Assembly (NCBI GenBank): GCA_017881705.1
Contig: JADGQP010000088.1
Location: 1-9,458, forward strand
Source: Christensenellaceae bacterium
Lineage (GTDB): Bacteria; Bacillota; Clostridia; Christensenellales; Aristaeellaceae
Direction of reading: 5' to 3'
DNA: 9,458 nucleotides
The translations under genes and the position numbers were made by a program. Every line of letters starts with the position of its first letter. The stretch's first letter is position 1. This document shows positions 1-6,961 of this stretch, piece by piece. A model generated the notes under the pieces. It saw only the letters and a program-made list of their open reading frames with translations. It was not told the DNA's origin and made no database searches.

Positions 1-1016
1 CAGTAAAGCACTTCGGGCGTGACCGGCCAGCGGATGGCCGTTTGCGGAAAACCGGCCGGAAACGGCACTTCTACCGCGCCTGCCTTCTCGTCGAAGCGTA
101 TGCGGCGGCCTTCGTAATAGTTAAACGCACAATAGGAAAGCGGCTGATGGATGATAGGCAGCGTTTCTTCAAACCCTTTGGGCAGGTACTGCCCTAGTTC
201 GGTCAGCCCGTCGGCTGGGTATTGCCCCAGCAGCACCGGATCCAACCACCAGGAAGGGCTCCACACCCAGCGCTCCGGCGCGGTGGCGGTGAAGTACACG
301 TCGCGCGCAGCCTGAATATCCTGCGGTGTTTCAGCGTTGGGGATGGCAGCGTGCCCGCACCCCACAAAGCCTACCCGCGCGTCCGGCCAAAGCTCATGAA
401 TGCGCCTTGTTGCCAGCCCGTGCGCCAGGTGGATGTGGTAGCTTATCGGCACGGTGACGCGTGGCGGCTGCCTGCGCCCGGGCGCATGCACGCCCTCCAC
501 GTACCCCAGCCCTACGATACATTGCGGCTCGTTGAACGTAAAATAGTCCTTAACGCGGTCCCCGTAACGCCGCGCCACCAGCTGTGCGTAACGCTCGAAC
601 CACTTGGGAAATTCGGGGTTTTCAAACCCGCCGCGCATAAGCAGGGCACTGGGCAAATCCCAATGGTACAGCGTTAAAAACGGGCGGATGCCATGCGACA
701 GCAGGCAATCGATTAACTCATCGTAAAAGCGGAGGCCTTCCTCGTTGGGTTCGCCTTCGCCCAGGGGCAGCAAACGCGGCCAGGAAACGGAAAAACGGTA
801 GTTCTTCACGCCCAGTTCCGCCATCAGTGTAATATCCTCGCGGAAACGGCGGTAATGGTCGCAGGCGGTTTCTCCGCTGTGCCCGCCCAGAACGTTGCCC
901 GGCACCAGACAATAATCATCCCAGATGGAACGGCCCTTGCCGCCTTCCAAAGCCGCGCCCTCGATTTGGTAGGCGGACGTCGCCGCGCCCCAGATAAAAT
1001 CTTTAGGAAAACTCAT
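1..1016 (-). CDS. Glycoside hydrolase family 1 (beta-glucosidase / 6-phospho-beta-glucosidase type), 3' end off window
   Basis: Translating the minus strand from ATG at 1016 gives 338 uninterrupted codons to the window edge. The start MSFPKDFIWGAATSAYQIEG is the classic GH1 N-terminal signature. RFSVSWPR (about 74-81), YHWDLP (117-122) and TFNEPQ (160-165) follow; Glu163 in the NEP motif is the family acid/base catalyst. The frame ends in PVTPEVLY, which matches the stretch about 100 residues from the C-terminus in a usual 440-480 residue enzyme, so the ITENG nucleophile lies outside the window. It is a cytoplasmic retaining glycosidase that cleaves beta-glucosides or related sugars. There is no signal peptide. 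A GGAGGG ribosome site sits just upstream of the ATG. Whether the substrate is phosphorylated cannot be told from this part. It diverges from the 59-codon gene at 1222. Confidence 0.93.
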   Translation of the reverse strand, partial: MSFPKDFIWGAATSAYQIEGAALEGGKGRSIWDDYCLVPGNVLGGHSGETACDHYRRFREDITLMAELGVKNYRFSVSWPRLLPLGEGEPNEEGLRFYDELIDCLLSHGIRPFLTLYHWDLPSALLMRGGFENPEFPKWFERYAQLVARRYGDRVKDYFTFNEPQCIVGLGYVEGVHAPGRRQPPRVTVPISYHIHLAHGLATRRIHELWPDARVGFVGCGHAAIPNAETPQDIQAARDVYFTATAPERWVWSPSWWLDPVLLGQYPADGLTELGQYLPKGFEETLPIIHQPLSYCAFNYYEGRRIRFDEKAGAVEVPFPAGFPQTAIRWPVTPEVLY

Positions 1017-1056
1017 GGGTACCCTCCATAGCCACAAAATGAACCGTACAGTCAAG

Positions 1057-1085
1057 ATACTATCCGAAAACCCGGGAAAAGGCAA
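1057..1085 (-). promoter_or_regulatory. Probable sigma-A promoter of the GH1 gene
   Basis: On the minus strand, TTGCCT (1085-1080) and TAGTAT (1062-1057) are separated by exactly 17 bases, each matching 4 of 6 consensus positions. The -10 box is about 40 bases before the GH1 start codon. A short palindrome, GTGTAAAACAC (1086-1096), touches the upstream edge of the -35 and could be an operator half-pair for a sugar regulator; that role is a guess. Confidence 0.5.
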
Positions 1086-1108
1086 GTGTAAAACACCGCC
1101 CGTATGGG

Positions 1109-1137
1109 TGTACGCCATGGCGGTTTTATGCTACAAT
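1109..1137 (+). promoter_or_regulatory. Extended -10 promoter for the 59-codon gene
   Basis: TGCTACAAT at 1129-1137 is an extended -10 (TGn followed by TACAAT). The -35 position 17 bases upstream (TGTACG, 1109-1114) is poor, as is common with extended -10 promoters. A perfect palindrome, CGCCATGGCG (1113-1122), lies in the spacer and would be a natural repressor position, but no regulator gene is visible. The predicted RNA start lies about 75 bases before the ATG at 1222. Confidence 0.5.
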
Positions 1138-1221
1138 AAGCATACTGATCCGGCGGCCGCACAATCCATCCGTTTCATACCGCCGGGCCCAACGACTGTC
1201 GCAGGGAAGGAGCGATCGACT

Positions 1222-1401
1222 ATGGATGAAGAAAAAAGCGTGTGGGAGCAGCAAAAATTCGACGACGATATTCCCAACCCAGAGGAAGAACCCGCCCCCC
1301 GCGACGACGAGGCGGAGGCGCTGCGCAAAGCCGCCCAAAAGCGCCTAGTACCCGCGGATGAGGATTCGCCCAACGATTGCTTCAGCGAGAAGCTGCTATA
1401 A
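1222..1401 (+). CDS. Small acidic protein of unknown function (59 aa)
   Basis: I do not recognise this protein. ATG at 1222 has AAGGAG ten bases upstream (1206-1211) and an extended -10 promoter 85 bases upstream. An in-frame ATG at 1015 exists but has no suitable context and would lie before that promoter. The product begins MDEEKSVWEQQKFDDDIPNP and ends CFSEKLL. Nineteen of 59 residues are Asp or Glu against eight Lys or Arg, with Pro-rich stretches, so it is probably largely disordered; a short helix (residues 29-42) is plausible. There is no membrane segment or signal peptide, and one Cys (53). It precedes a nested inverted repeat and a separate strong promoter, so it looks like its own unit. 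Evidence that it is translated is promoter, ribosome site and composition only. Confidence 0.55.
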   Translation: MDEEKSVWEQQKFDDDIPNPEEEPAPRDDEAEALRKAAQKRLVPADEDSPNDCFSEKLL

Positions 1402-1419
1402 AAGACCGCCTAAGAATTT

Positions 1420-1459
1420 CGGTTACGCCTGGTTACATGGTTTTGTAACCGTGTAACCG
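1420..1459. repeat. Nested inverted repeat built from four GGTTAC units
   Basis: CGGTTAC (1420-1426) pairs with GTAACCG (1453-1459), and inside it GGTTAC (1431-1436) pairs with GTAACC (1445-1450) around an 8-base loop. The result is a stem with a small internal loop, and also four copies of the same hexamer, two in each direction. No T-run follows, so it is a weak candidate for a terminator of the 59-codon gene. As DNA it could be a tandem operator site upstream of the promoter at 1504-1532. Confidence 0.6.
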
Positions 1460-1503
1460 ATCTTTACCGCCCGGCCGCGTCGGCGCGAAAACGCAGGCGC
1501 GGC

Positions 1504-1532
1504 TTGTGCTTTAGCAACAGCAATGGTATAAT
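1504..1532 (+). promoter_or_regulatory. Strong sigma-A promoter of the zinc-ribbon/TPM operon
   Basis: TTGTGC (1504-1509), a 17-base spacer and a perfect TATAAT (1527-1532), preceded by TG at 1524-1525 to make an extended -10. The transcript would start near 1539. Its leader contains a short hairpin, CGCGGC/GCCGCG (1557-1562 with 1566-1571), directly before the GGGAGG ribosome site (1573-1578) of the gene at 1586. Confidence 0.75.
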
Positions 1533-1585
1533 CAGGCGAGAAAAGGCGCTATTTTTCGCGGCATTGCCGCGCGGGAGGCGATAGC

Positions 1586-2677
1586 ATGGCCGGCGTTACC
1601 TATTCATGCCCCAACTGTGGCTCCTACCTTGCGTTCAACCCCGACCTTCAAAAATGGAAATGCAACTCCTGCGGGTCGATATTCGACGAGCAGACGCTTC
1701 TTAAGCGAGCGGCGGAATATCAGCAGCAGGCGGAGCAACAAAAGGCCGCCGAACACGCGCACGAAGCCCCTGCCCCCGAACCTGCGCAGCCCGAGCAGAA
1801 CACAGGCAGCCAGGTGGTGTACCATTGCCCTGCCTGCGGCAGCGAGATCATCACCGACGAAACCACCGTGGCCACCAGCTGTTATTATTGCCATAACCCC
1901 GTGGTACTGGAAGGCAAGCTGACCGCCGACATGAAGCCCGACCAGGTACTGCCGTTTTCCATTAGCGAGGAAAAGGCTGTGGACGGGTTTCTGAAATGGG
2001 TATCCAAAAAGCGGTTCGTACCCAAAGGCTTTTTTGCCCGCGACCAGATTAAGCAAATGGAGGGCGTGTATTATCCGCACTTCATCAGCGACTGCATAGT
2101 GGACGGAACCTACGAGGGCGAAGGCCGCCGCTCCACGGTCGTGGATACCGGCCGTGACATCATAACCACCACCGAGCATTACGCCGTACATCGGCGCGGG
2201 ATGATTACTTTCCAAAACGTGATGCGGCCGGCGCTGAAAAGCGAGGACCGTAAGCTGAGCGACGGCATCCACCCCTTCCCGCTGGAGGACGTTAAGCCGT
2301 TTTCCGGCGCGTACCTGGCCGGTTTCGTGGCTGAACGCCGGGACATGACCGAGGACGAAGCCACCGCCGACGTGGAAAGCGAACTTACGAATTACGTAAC
2401 CCCGCTTTTAACCGAATCCGTCCATTACAACAGCGTTTCCGGCTCGTCCACCGCATCGCTGGTCGATAAAGAGTGCCGGTATACGTTATTGCCCACGTGG
2501 GTGCTCACCTATGTGAAAACCGGGCAAAAGGTGCCCTATTATTACGCTATGAACGGGCGCACCGGCGAGGTATGCGGCAAACTCCCCCTGAATAAAACCA
2601 AACTTCGCCTGTGGGGGCTGGGGCTTGCGGCGGGTTGCTTTATCCTGTACTGCGCGGCTGCGTACTTCCTGTTTTAA
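1586..2677 (+). CDS. TFIIB-type zinc-ribbon protein with C-terminal membrane anchor (363 aa)
   Basis: Two zinc ribbons are visible. The first uses Cys8/Cys11 (SCPNCGS) and Cys26/Cys29 (CNSCGS). The second uses Cys81/Cys84 (HCPACGS) and Cys99/Cys102 (CYYC). They are joined by a Gln/Glu/Ala/Pro-rich linker (45-76). Residues 120-330 form a conserved soluble region of unknown function, and 341-363 is a hydrophobic segment ending the protein, so it should be tail-anchored with most of the chain in the cytoplasm. GGGAGG seven bases before the ATG supports the start. Proteins of this type are common in Clostridia and often sit beside a TPM-domain gene, as here (next gene 14 bases downstream). DNA binding is not implied: such ribbons often mediate protein contacts. 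Its exact role is unknown. Confidence 0.88.
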   Translation: MAGVTYSCPNCGSYLAFNPDLQKWKCNSCGSIFDEQTLLKRAAEYQQQAEQQKAAEHAHEAPAPEPAQPEQNTGSQVVYHCPACGSEIITDETTVATSCYYCHNPVVLEGKLTADMKPDQVLPFSISEEKAVDGFLKWVSKKRFVPKGFFARDQIKQMEGVYYPHFISDCIVDGTYEGEGRRSTVVDTGRDIITTTEHYAVHRRGMITFQNVMRPALKSEDRKLSDGIHPFPLEDVKPFSGAYLAGFVAERRDMTEDEATADVESELTNYVTPLLTESVHYNSVSGSSTASLVDKECRYTLLPTWVLTYVKTGQKVPYYYAMNGRTGEVCGKLPLNKTKLRLWGLGLAAGCFILYCAAAYFLF

Positions 2678-2691
2678 GGAGGGATGGAAAG

Positions 2692-3528
2692 ATGAAACGA
2701 TGGCATATTCTTTCCACGTTGGCGCTTGCGCTGTGCCTGGCTTTTTGTGCAAGCGGCGCATTGGCAGCCTCGTCCGAGCGTGTGTACGACCCGGCCGGGC
2801 TGTTTACCACGGCTGAAAAAGCGGAAATCCGCAGCGCGATCGCAGATTTTCAGCAGGCTACAAAACTGGATTTTGTGGTATTGACCAATAAGGATGAGCA
2901 GGCATCGGATTCGCAGCAGAAAATTGCGGACGATTATTACGACCAGGGCGGTTTCGGGCTGGACAGCGACCACAGCGGCGCGCTGTTTTACATTGATATG
3001 TACAACCGCCAGGAGTACCTTTCCACAACCGGCGCGATGATCGACTACCTGACCGACGAGCGTGTGAACAACGCGCTGGACGTGGGCTATACCAGCCTGC
3101 ACACGGGCGACTACGCGCAGGCGGTGCTCAATGTTCTTGCGAAAGTGAAAAGCTACGTGAAAGCGGGCATCCCCGAGGGGCAGTACCGTTACGACGTGGT
3201 AACCGGCCAGATGCTTACGGCGCGGCACAGGGTGCTCACCGGCACGGAGATGCTCATTGGCGGGGCGTTTTGCCTGCTGATCGGGCTGATCTTCATGGCT
3301 GTGGTAAAATCGCGCTATCAGTTAAAAGGCAGCACCTACCATTACGATTACACGGACAATGCCAAAGTGGATTTAACCGAGAGCAGCGATGATTACCTGC
3401 GTACAACCGTAACCCGCGTGCCCAAAGGACCGCCTCCGGGCAGCAACGGCGGCTTCGGCGGCGGTGGCAGCGGCGTGCACATGGGCGGCGGCGGCATGAG
3501 CCACGGCGGCGGCGGCAGGGGATTTTAA
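2692..3528 (+). CDS. TPM-domain secreted/membrane protein with Gly-rich tail (278 aa)
   Basis: Start at ATG 2692, behind AAGGAGGG (2676-2683); an ATG at 2684 is closed by a stop after three codons. Residues 1-25 are a signal peptide ending ALAA. Residues 30-160 match the TPM domain (begins VYDPAGLFTTAEKAEI, with the D-x-D-x-S-GALFYID core at about 91-102). This fold is also called Psb32/YgcG and is linked in different organisms to phosphatase activity or photosystem repair. A membrane helix covers about 187-205, followed by a short polar region and a Gly-rich tail (250-278, ending GGGGRGF) of the kind seen in many TPM proteins. The TPM domain would face outside and the tail the cytoplasm. Co-transcription with the zinc-ribbon gene suggests a joint envelope function. 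The biochemical role in Firmicutes is not known. Confidence 0.9.
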   Translation: MKRWHILSTLALALCLAFCASGALAASSERVYDPAGLFTTAEKAEIRSAIADFQQATKLDFVVLTNKDEQASDSQQKIADDYYDQGGFGLDSDHSGALFYIDMYNRQEYLSTTGAMIDYLTDERVNNALDVGYTSLHTGDYAQAVLNVLAKVKSYVKAGIPEGQYRYDVVTGQMLTARHRVLTGTEMLIGGAFCLLIGLIFMAVVKSRYQLKGSTYHYDYTDNAKVDLTESSDDYLRTTVTRVPKGPPPGSNGGFGGGGSGVHMGGGGMSHGGGGRGF

Positions 3529-3563
3529 CCAAATTGCGCGGCGAGCGATAAGGGGTGGCGGAG

Positions 3564-4757
3564 ATGAACCGATCGGTGCGCTACGCTTCGGAACGGTTGG
3601 CCTGGAGGCTGCTGTTCGTTGTGCTTTTCGTACTGGCGCTGGTCTACGCAGTACCGCTTTTATGGAGCACGCTTTCCCCTTTTATTATCGCTTTGCCGAT
3701 CGCGGCGACCCTGCAGCCGCTGATACGTTTTTTCGTTAAAAAACTGCACCTTAACCGCGGGTTTTCGGTGGCTTTCTGGGTAATCCTGTTCAGCGCCGCT
3801 GCGTTTTTGGTGATGTACTGGTTTGCCAGCTTTGCCGTGGGGCAGATTGTCAACGCCGCCAATAACGCGCCAAGCCTTGTCAACGGGTTTATCAGCATGC
3901 TGCGTGAAGCAAGCGATCGGCTGCTCAACGCGGCGGAATCGGTGCCCGTAGGCGTGAACAGCACCCTGCGCGATTCACTGAACACCGCCTATAAATGGCT
4001 GGGCGAACAGGCGACTACGCTGGCGGGCACGTCGCTCAACGCGCTGGTGAATATTGCCACCGGCTTGCCCTACGCGGTAATCTATGCCAACTTCCTGGTT
4101 TTGGGCGTATACTTTATCGCCAAACAGTATCCGGAGCTGAAAACCCGGTACCAGAATCGGGAAGATCTGGCGGCGGAAGGCAACCTTACGATGCTTAGGC
4201 GCTCGGCGGTCGCGGGCGCGCTGGGGTACGTGAAGGTACAGTTGCTGTGGTTTTTCCTGCTGTTATTCCTCTCCACGGTCTACTTTCAATTCATGCACTT
4301 CCCATACGCCGCGCTGATCGGCGTGGTGGCGGCGTTGCTGGAACTGATACCGCAATTCGGCTGCGGGTTACTCTTCCTGCCCTGGGCGATTATCAGCTTT
4401 TTGGTTCAGGATTCGTATTCGGCATGGCTGGTTCTATGCTTTTACGGGGCGTACAGCCTGCTGCGCCGGTTGCTGGATCCCAAGCTGCTGGGCTACAACA
4501 TGGGGATGTCGCCGATGCTGTCGCTGGTGGGCATGTTCGTCGGTATGCGGCTGGGCGGCGTGCTGGGGTTGATACTGGGGCCTATCGCCATGCTGGTGCT
4601 GGTAAGCGCCGTGCGCGCGAAACTGTTTGACGGAACCGTCGTCGATCTGCGCACACTCATGGCTTATATTAAGGAACGCTGGGTGCGCGACGAAGCGGAA
4701 AGCTGCGCCGCGCCTGAGGATACCGGCGAAAAAGGAGCCGACCATGCCAAACCCTGA
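3564..4757 (+). CDS. AI-2E family permease, YtvI/PerM-like (397 aa)
   Basis: The start is taken as ATG 3564 because AAGGGG (3550-3555) is eight bases upstream; a GTG at 3555 would overlap that site. The protein has hydrophobic segments at about 14-34, 36-50, 69-95, 165-187, 226-242, 248-281, 286-300 and 315-350, with a large soluble loop between 96 and 160. The C-terminal block with DPKLLGYNMGMSPMLSLVGM and GGVLGLILGP (331-340) is the family signature. Family members include autoinducer-2 exporters, Na+/H+ antiporters and the sporulation protein YtvI; substrate cannot be assigned. The tail after 375 is hydrophilic. It follows the TPM gene by 35 bases and overlaps the next gene by 14, so it is part of the same transcript. 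Confidence 0.9.
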   Translation: MNRSVRYASERLAWRLLFVVLFVLALVYAVPLLWSTLSPFIIALPIAATLQPLIRFFVKKLHLNRGFSVAFWVILFSAAAFLVMYWFASFAVGQIVNAANNAPSLVNGFISMLREASDRLLNAAESVPVGVNSTLRDSLNTAYKWLGEQATTLAGTSLNALVNIATGLPYAVIYANFLVLGVYFIAKQYPELKTRYQNREDLAAEGNLTMLRRSAVAGALGYVKVQLLWFFLLLFLSTVYFQFMHFPYAALIGVVAALLELIPQFGCGLLFLPWAIISFLVQDSYSAWLVLCFYGAYSLLRRLLDPKLLGYNMGMSPMLSLVGMFVGMRLGGVLGLILGPIAMLVLVSAVRAKLFDGTVVDLRTLMAYIKERWVRDEAESCAAPEDTGEKGADHAKP

Positions 4758-5313
4758 ACACCACCGATGCCGCTGGCCGCAGGGCGGGCTGATGGTCGCC
4801 TATCACGATAACGAATGGGGCCGCCCCTGCCACGACGACGTAAAACTATACGAAATGTTCTTCTTGGAAGGGTTCCAGGCAGGGTTGTCGTGGTACATCG
4901 TGTTAAGCAAGCGCGAAGCTTTCCGCCGCGCATTTTCGGGTTTGGATGCGGCAAAGATCGCCGCGTACGGCGAAAGCGACGTGGAGCGGCTGCTGACGGC
5001 GGATGGCATTATTAAGAACCGCCTTAAAATCAACGGCGCCATTACCAACGCCCGCATTTTTCTGGCGATTCAGGCGGAATTCGTTTCGTTTGACCGTTAC
5101 CTGCTAAGTTTTATCCCCAATGGTCCTGTGGTGAACGATATCGGCGCCGATACGCCGTTTCCCGTATCTTCCCCGCTCAGCGACGCGTTGTCGGCCGACC
5201 TGCGCAAACGCGGCATGAAGTTTGTGGGCACGGTTACGATTTACAGCTTTCTGGAGTCCGTAGGGGTGATTATCGACCATGAACGCGACTGCTTCGTAAT
5301 GCGGGAAATATAA
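4744..5313 (+). CDS. tag: DNA-3-methyladenine glycosylase I (189 aa)
   Basis: Removes 3-methyladenine from alkylated DNA as the first step of base excision repair, in the cytoplasm. The start at 4744 has AAAGGAG six bases upstream (4731-4737), inside the end of the permease gene. RCRW (8-11), YHDNEWGRP (20-28) and LEGFQAGLSW (41-50) are diagnostic. By comparison with E. coli Tag, the zinc ligands would be Cys9, His21, His179 and Cys183 (the last two in DHERDCF), and Glu42, Tyr20 and Trp50 line the base pocket; all are present. KRGMKFVGTVTIYSFLESVG (155-174) is the conserved C-terminal block. Length is normal. Its place behind membrane genes is probably only read-through; the operon ends at a terminator about 25 bases on. 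Confidence 0.96.
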   Translation: MPNPEHHRCRWPQGGLMVAYHDNEWGRPCHDDVKLYEMFFLEGFQAGLSWYIVLSKREAFRRAFSGLDAAKIAAYGESDVERLLTADGIIKNRLKINGAITNARIFLAIQAEFVSFDRYLLSFIPNGPVVNDIGADTPFPVSSPLSDALSADLRKRGMKFVGTVTIYSFLESVGVIIDHERDCFVMREI

Positions 5314-5338
5314 AACAGCCATGAACCGGCAGATTAAA

Positions 5339-5375
5339 AAAGGCGGCCGCGCGAAAGAATCGCGCGGCCGCTTTT
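5339..5375. terminator. Bidirectional intrinsic terminator
   Basis: A 16-base-pair stem (5339-5354 with 5360-5375, one G-T pair) around the loop AAGAA, with core GCGGCCGCGCG. On the plus strand it ends in TTTT and closes the operon that ends with tag. On the minus strand it is followed by six T residues (5341-5336) and would stop transcripts coming from trpB2. Confidence 0.88.
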
Positions 5376-5378
5376 ACG

Positions 5379-5518
5379 TGTCAAAAAAGGGACTGCGCCC
5401 TTTTTTGAGCTTCGGGTATTGTTTGCGGCAGAGCCGCACGGAAAAGCCGGTCGATACGAACAGCAATCGGAGAGCTGCGGCCCTCCGAAACTTCCTGAAA
5501 GCAGGCTCCTTTGACAAG
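5379..5518. repeat. Dispersed structured repeat, copy 1 (140 bp, deleted form)
   Basis: Direct repeat of 7523-7679. The right half (from about 5446) has roughly six differences in 73 bases from copy 2. Visible stems: AAAAAAGGG/CCCTTTTTT (5383-5391 with 5398-5406), TGCGGC/GCCGCA (5424-5429 with 5433-5438), and CGGAGAG/CCCTCCG (5468-5474 with 5481-5487). About 15 bases found in copy 2, including the left arm of its CCGGC hairpin, are missing here. No protein-coding signal. The pattern resembles dispersed intergenic repeats I remember from gut Clostridia, but I could not check this. Confidence 0.8.
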
Positions 5519-5520
5519 CA

Positions 5521-5555
5521 CAGGCGACCCCGCGAAGGAACTGCGGGGCCGCCTG
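5521..5555 (-). terminator. Hairpin 3' of trpB2
   Basis: A 13-base-pair stem (5521-5533 with 5543-5555) around a 9-base loop, 16 bases after the trpB2 stop codon. The one non-matching position (5527/5549) is A-C on the plus strand but a G-U pair in minus-strand RNA, which fits a hairpin made in the trpB2 transcript. No T-run follows, so it may stabilise the mRNA end, with termination at 5406-5383 or 5375-5339. Confidence 0.6.
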
Positions 5556-5571
5556 AAATTAAATGTGCGGT

Positions 5572-6918
5572 TCAGCGCGCCAGAATTTCGCTGTCTTTGG
5601 GGACCGTATCGGTCATGGTGCCGTCCAGGTAGCTGGAATAGGCGCTCATGTCGAAGTAGCCGGTGCCGGTCAACCCGAACAGAATGATCTTCTCCTCGCC
5701 GGTCGCGCGGCATTTGAGCGCCTCATCCATGGCGCAGCGGATAGCGTGGGCGCTTTCCGGCGCGGGCAGGATGGTTTCCGTACGCGCAAACTGCACCGCC
5801 GCGTCGAACACCTGCGTTTGCTCGTACGCCACGGCCTCCATGTATCCGTCGTGGTAAAGCTTGGACAGGATGGGGCTCATGCCGTGGTAGCGCAGCCCGC
5901 CCGCGTGGTTGGCCGAGGGGATAAAACCGGAACCCAACGTGTACATCTTGGCCATCGGCGTAATTTTACCCGTATCGCAAAAATCGTACTCGTAGCGTCC
6001 GCGGGTCAGCGAGGGGCAGCTGGCCGGTTCGACGGCCACGTAGCGCGTACCCTTGCGCTTGCCGGTGAGCGTGTCCCGCATGAAGGGAGCGATCAGCCCG
6101 CCCAGGTTGCTGCCGCCGCCCGCGCAGCCGATAACGATATCCGGATACTCGCCAAACTCACTGAGCGCCTCGTAGCTTTCCAGGCCGATCACGGACTGGT
6201 GCAAAAGCACCTGGTTTAGTACCGAGCCCAGCACATAGCGGCAGTTGGGCGTGGTAACGGCTCTTTCGACCGCCTCGGAGATGGCGCAGCCAAGGCTTCC
6301 GGTCGTGTTCGGGTTTTCAGCGCGGATTTTACGCCCGGCTTCGGTGGTGTCGCTGGGACTGGCGAGCACTTTCGCGCCGAAGGTGCGCATTACGTCCTTA
6401 CGGTAAGGCTTCTGGTCATAGGAGCCTTTAACCATAAACACCGTAAGATCCAGCCCGAAGGCGGCGCACGCCTCGGCCATCGCCGTGCCCCACTGGCCGG
6501 CGCCCGTTTCGGTGGTAAGCGCCGTAAGCCCTTGATCCTTGGCGTAAAACGCCTGGGCAAGGGCGGAATTGAGCTTGTGGCTGCCGGAAGTGTTGTTGCC
6601 CTCGAACTTATAGTAGATATGCGCGGGGGTTTGCAGCGCCTCCTCCAGCCGGTAGGCGCGTACGATAGGCGAGGGTCGGTAGATGCGGTACATGTCCAGT
6701 ATGGGCTTGGGAATTTCAAATTCGGCCGTGTCGTTGTCCAACTCCTGGGCAATCAACTTGTCGCAGAACACGGGACGCAGGTCATCCGGTGTTACAGGTT
6801 TGCCGGTGCCGGGGTTAATCAGCGGCTCGGGCTTCTCCGGCATGGCGGCGCGAAGGTTGTACCACGTTTGGGGAATCTTTTCTTCGGGGAGATAGTACCG
6901 GTAAGGGATGCGTTTCAT
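5572..6918 (-). CDS. trpB2: TrpB2-type tryptophan synthase beta chain (448 aa)
   Basis: PLP enzyme joining indole and L-serine to make L-tryptophan. MKRIPYRYYLPEEKIPQTWY at the N-terminus and the roughly 450-residue length are those of the TrpB2 (TrpB-like) branch, not the about 400-residue TrpB1 that pairs with TrpA. GSHKLNSA (112-119) holds the PLP lysine Lys115; TETGAGQWG (136-144) holds the catalytic Glu137; GGGSN (267-271) is the phosphate-binding loop. ATG 6918 is chosen because GAGGAGG (6927-6933) is eight bases upstream; an in-frame GTG at 6939 would place this site inside the gene. No trpA or other trp gene adjoins it, so it may work on free or imported indole. Upstream lie a Trp-type T-box leader and a structured element, which support a true role in tryptophan supply. 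Confidence 0.95.
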   Translation of the reverse strand: MKRIPYRYYLPEEKIPQTWYNLRAAMPEKPEPLINPGTGKPVTPDDLRPVFCDKLIAQELDNDTAEFEIPKPILDMYRIYRPSPIVRAYRLEEALQTPAHIYYKFEGNNTSGSHKLNSALAQAFYAKDQGLTALTTETGAGQWGTAMAEACAAFGLDLTVFMVKGSYDQKPYRKDVMRTFGAKVLASPSDTTEAGRKIRAENPNTTGSLGCAISEAVERAVTTPNCRYVLGSVLNQVLLHQSVIGLESYEALSEFGEYPDIVIGCAGGGSNLGGLIAPFMRDTLTGKRKGTRYVAVEPASCPSLTRGRYEYDFCDTGKITPMAKMYTLGSGFIPSANHAGGLRYHGMSPILSKLYHDGYMEAVAYEQTQVFDAAVQFARTETILPAPESAHAIRCAMDEALKCRATGEEKIILFGLTGTGYFDMSAYSSYLDGTMTDTVPKDSEILAR

Positions 6919-6961
6919 GGTGGTGTCCTCCTCATACACTAATTCAAACTATGAAACGCAT
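6908..6961 (-). promoter_or_regulatory. Potential start-codon-masking hairpin of trpB2
   Basis: In the minus-strand RNA, AUGCGUUUCAU (6961-6951) is perfectly complementary to AUGAAACGCAU (6918-6908), which starts with the trpB2 initiation codon. The 11-base-pair stem would enclose the Shine-Dalgarno GAGGAGG (6933-6927) in a 32-base loop and bury the AUG. Bases 6951-6955 are also part of the closing stem of the 157-nt element, so the two cannot fully coexist. Confidence 0.5.

Noticed and set aside
222..677. Open frame on the plus strand inside the glycosidase gene
   Set aside because: It is antisense to a clear GH1 coding sequence with catalytic motifs and has Pro/Arg/His-rich composition typical of shadow frames.
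1604..2272. Long minus-strand open frame (222 codons) under the zinc-ribbon gene
   Set aside because: The opposite strand encodes two zinc ribbons and a tail anchor with promoter and ribosome site; the minus frame has none of these.
2692..2766. Lipoprotein signal (LAFC) in the TPM protein
   Set aside because: Phe directly before the Cys does not fit the lipobox, and a normal signal peptidase site (ALAA) follows.
5381..6219. Open frames on both strands across repeat copy 1 and the plus strand of trpB2
   Set aside because: They run through hairpins and repeat sequence or are antisense to trpB2; high GC leaves many chance open frames.
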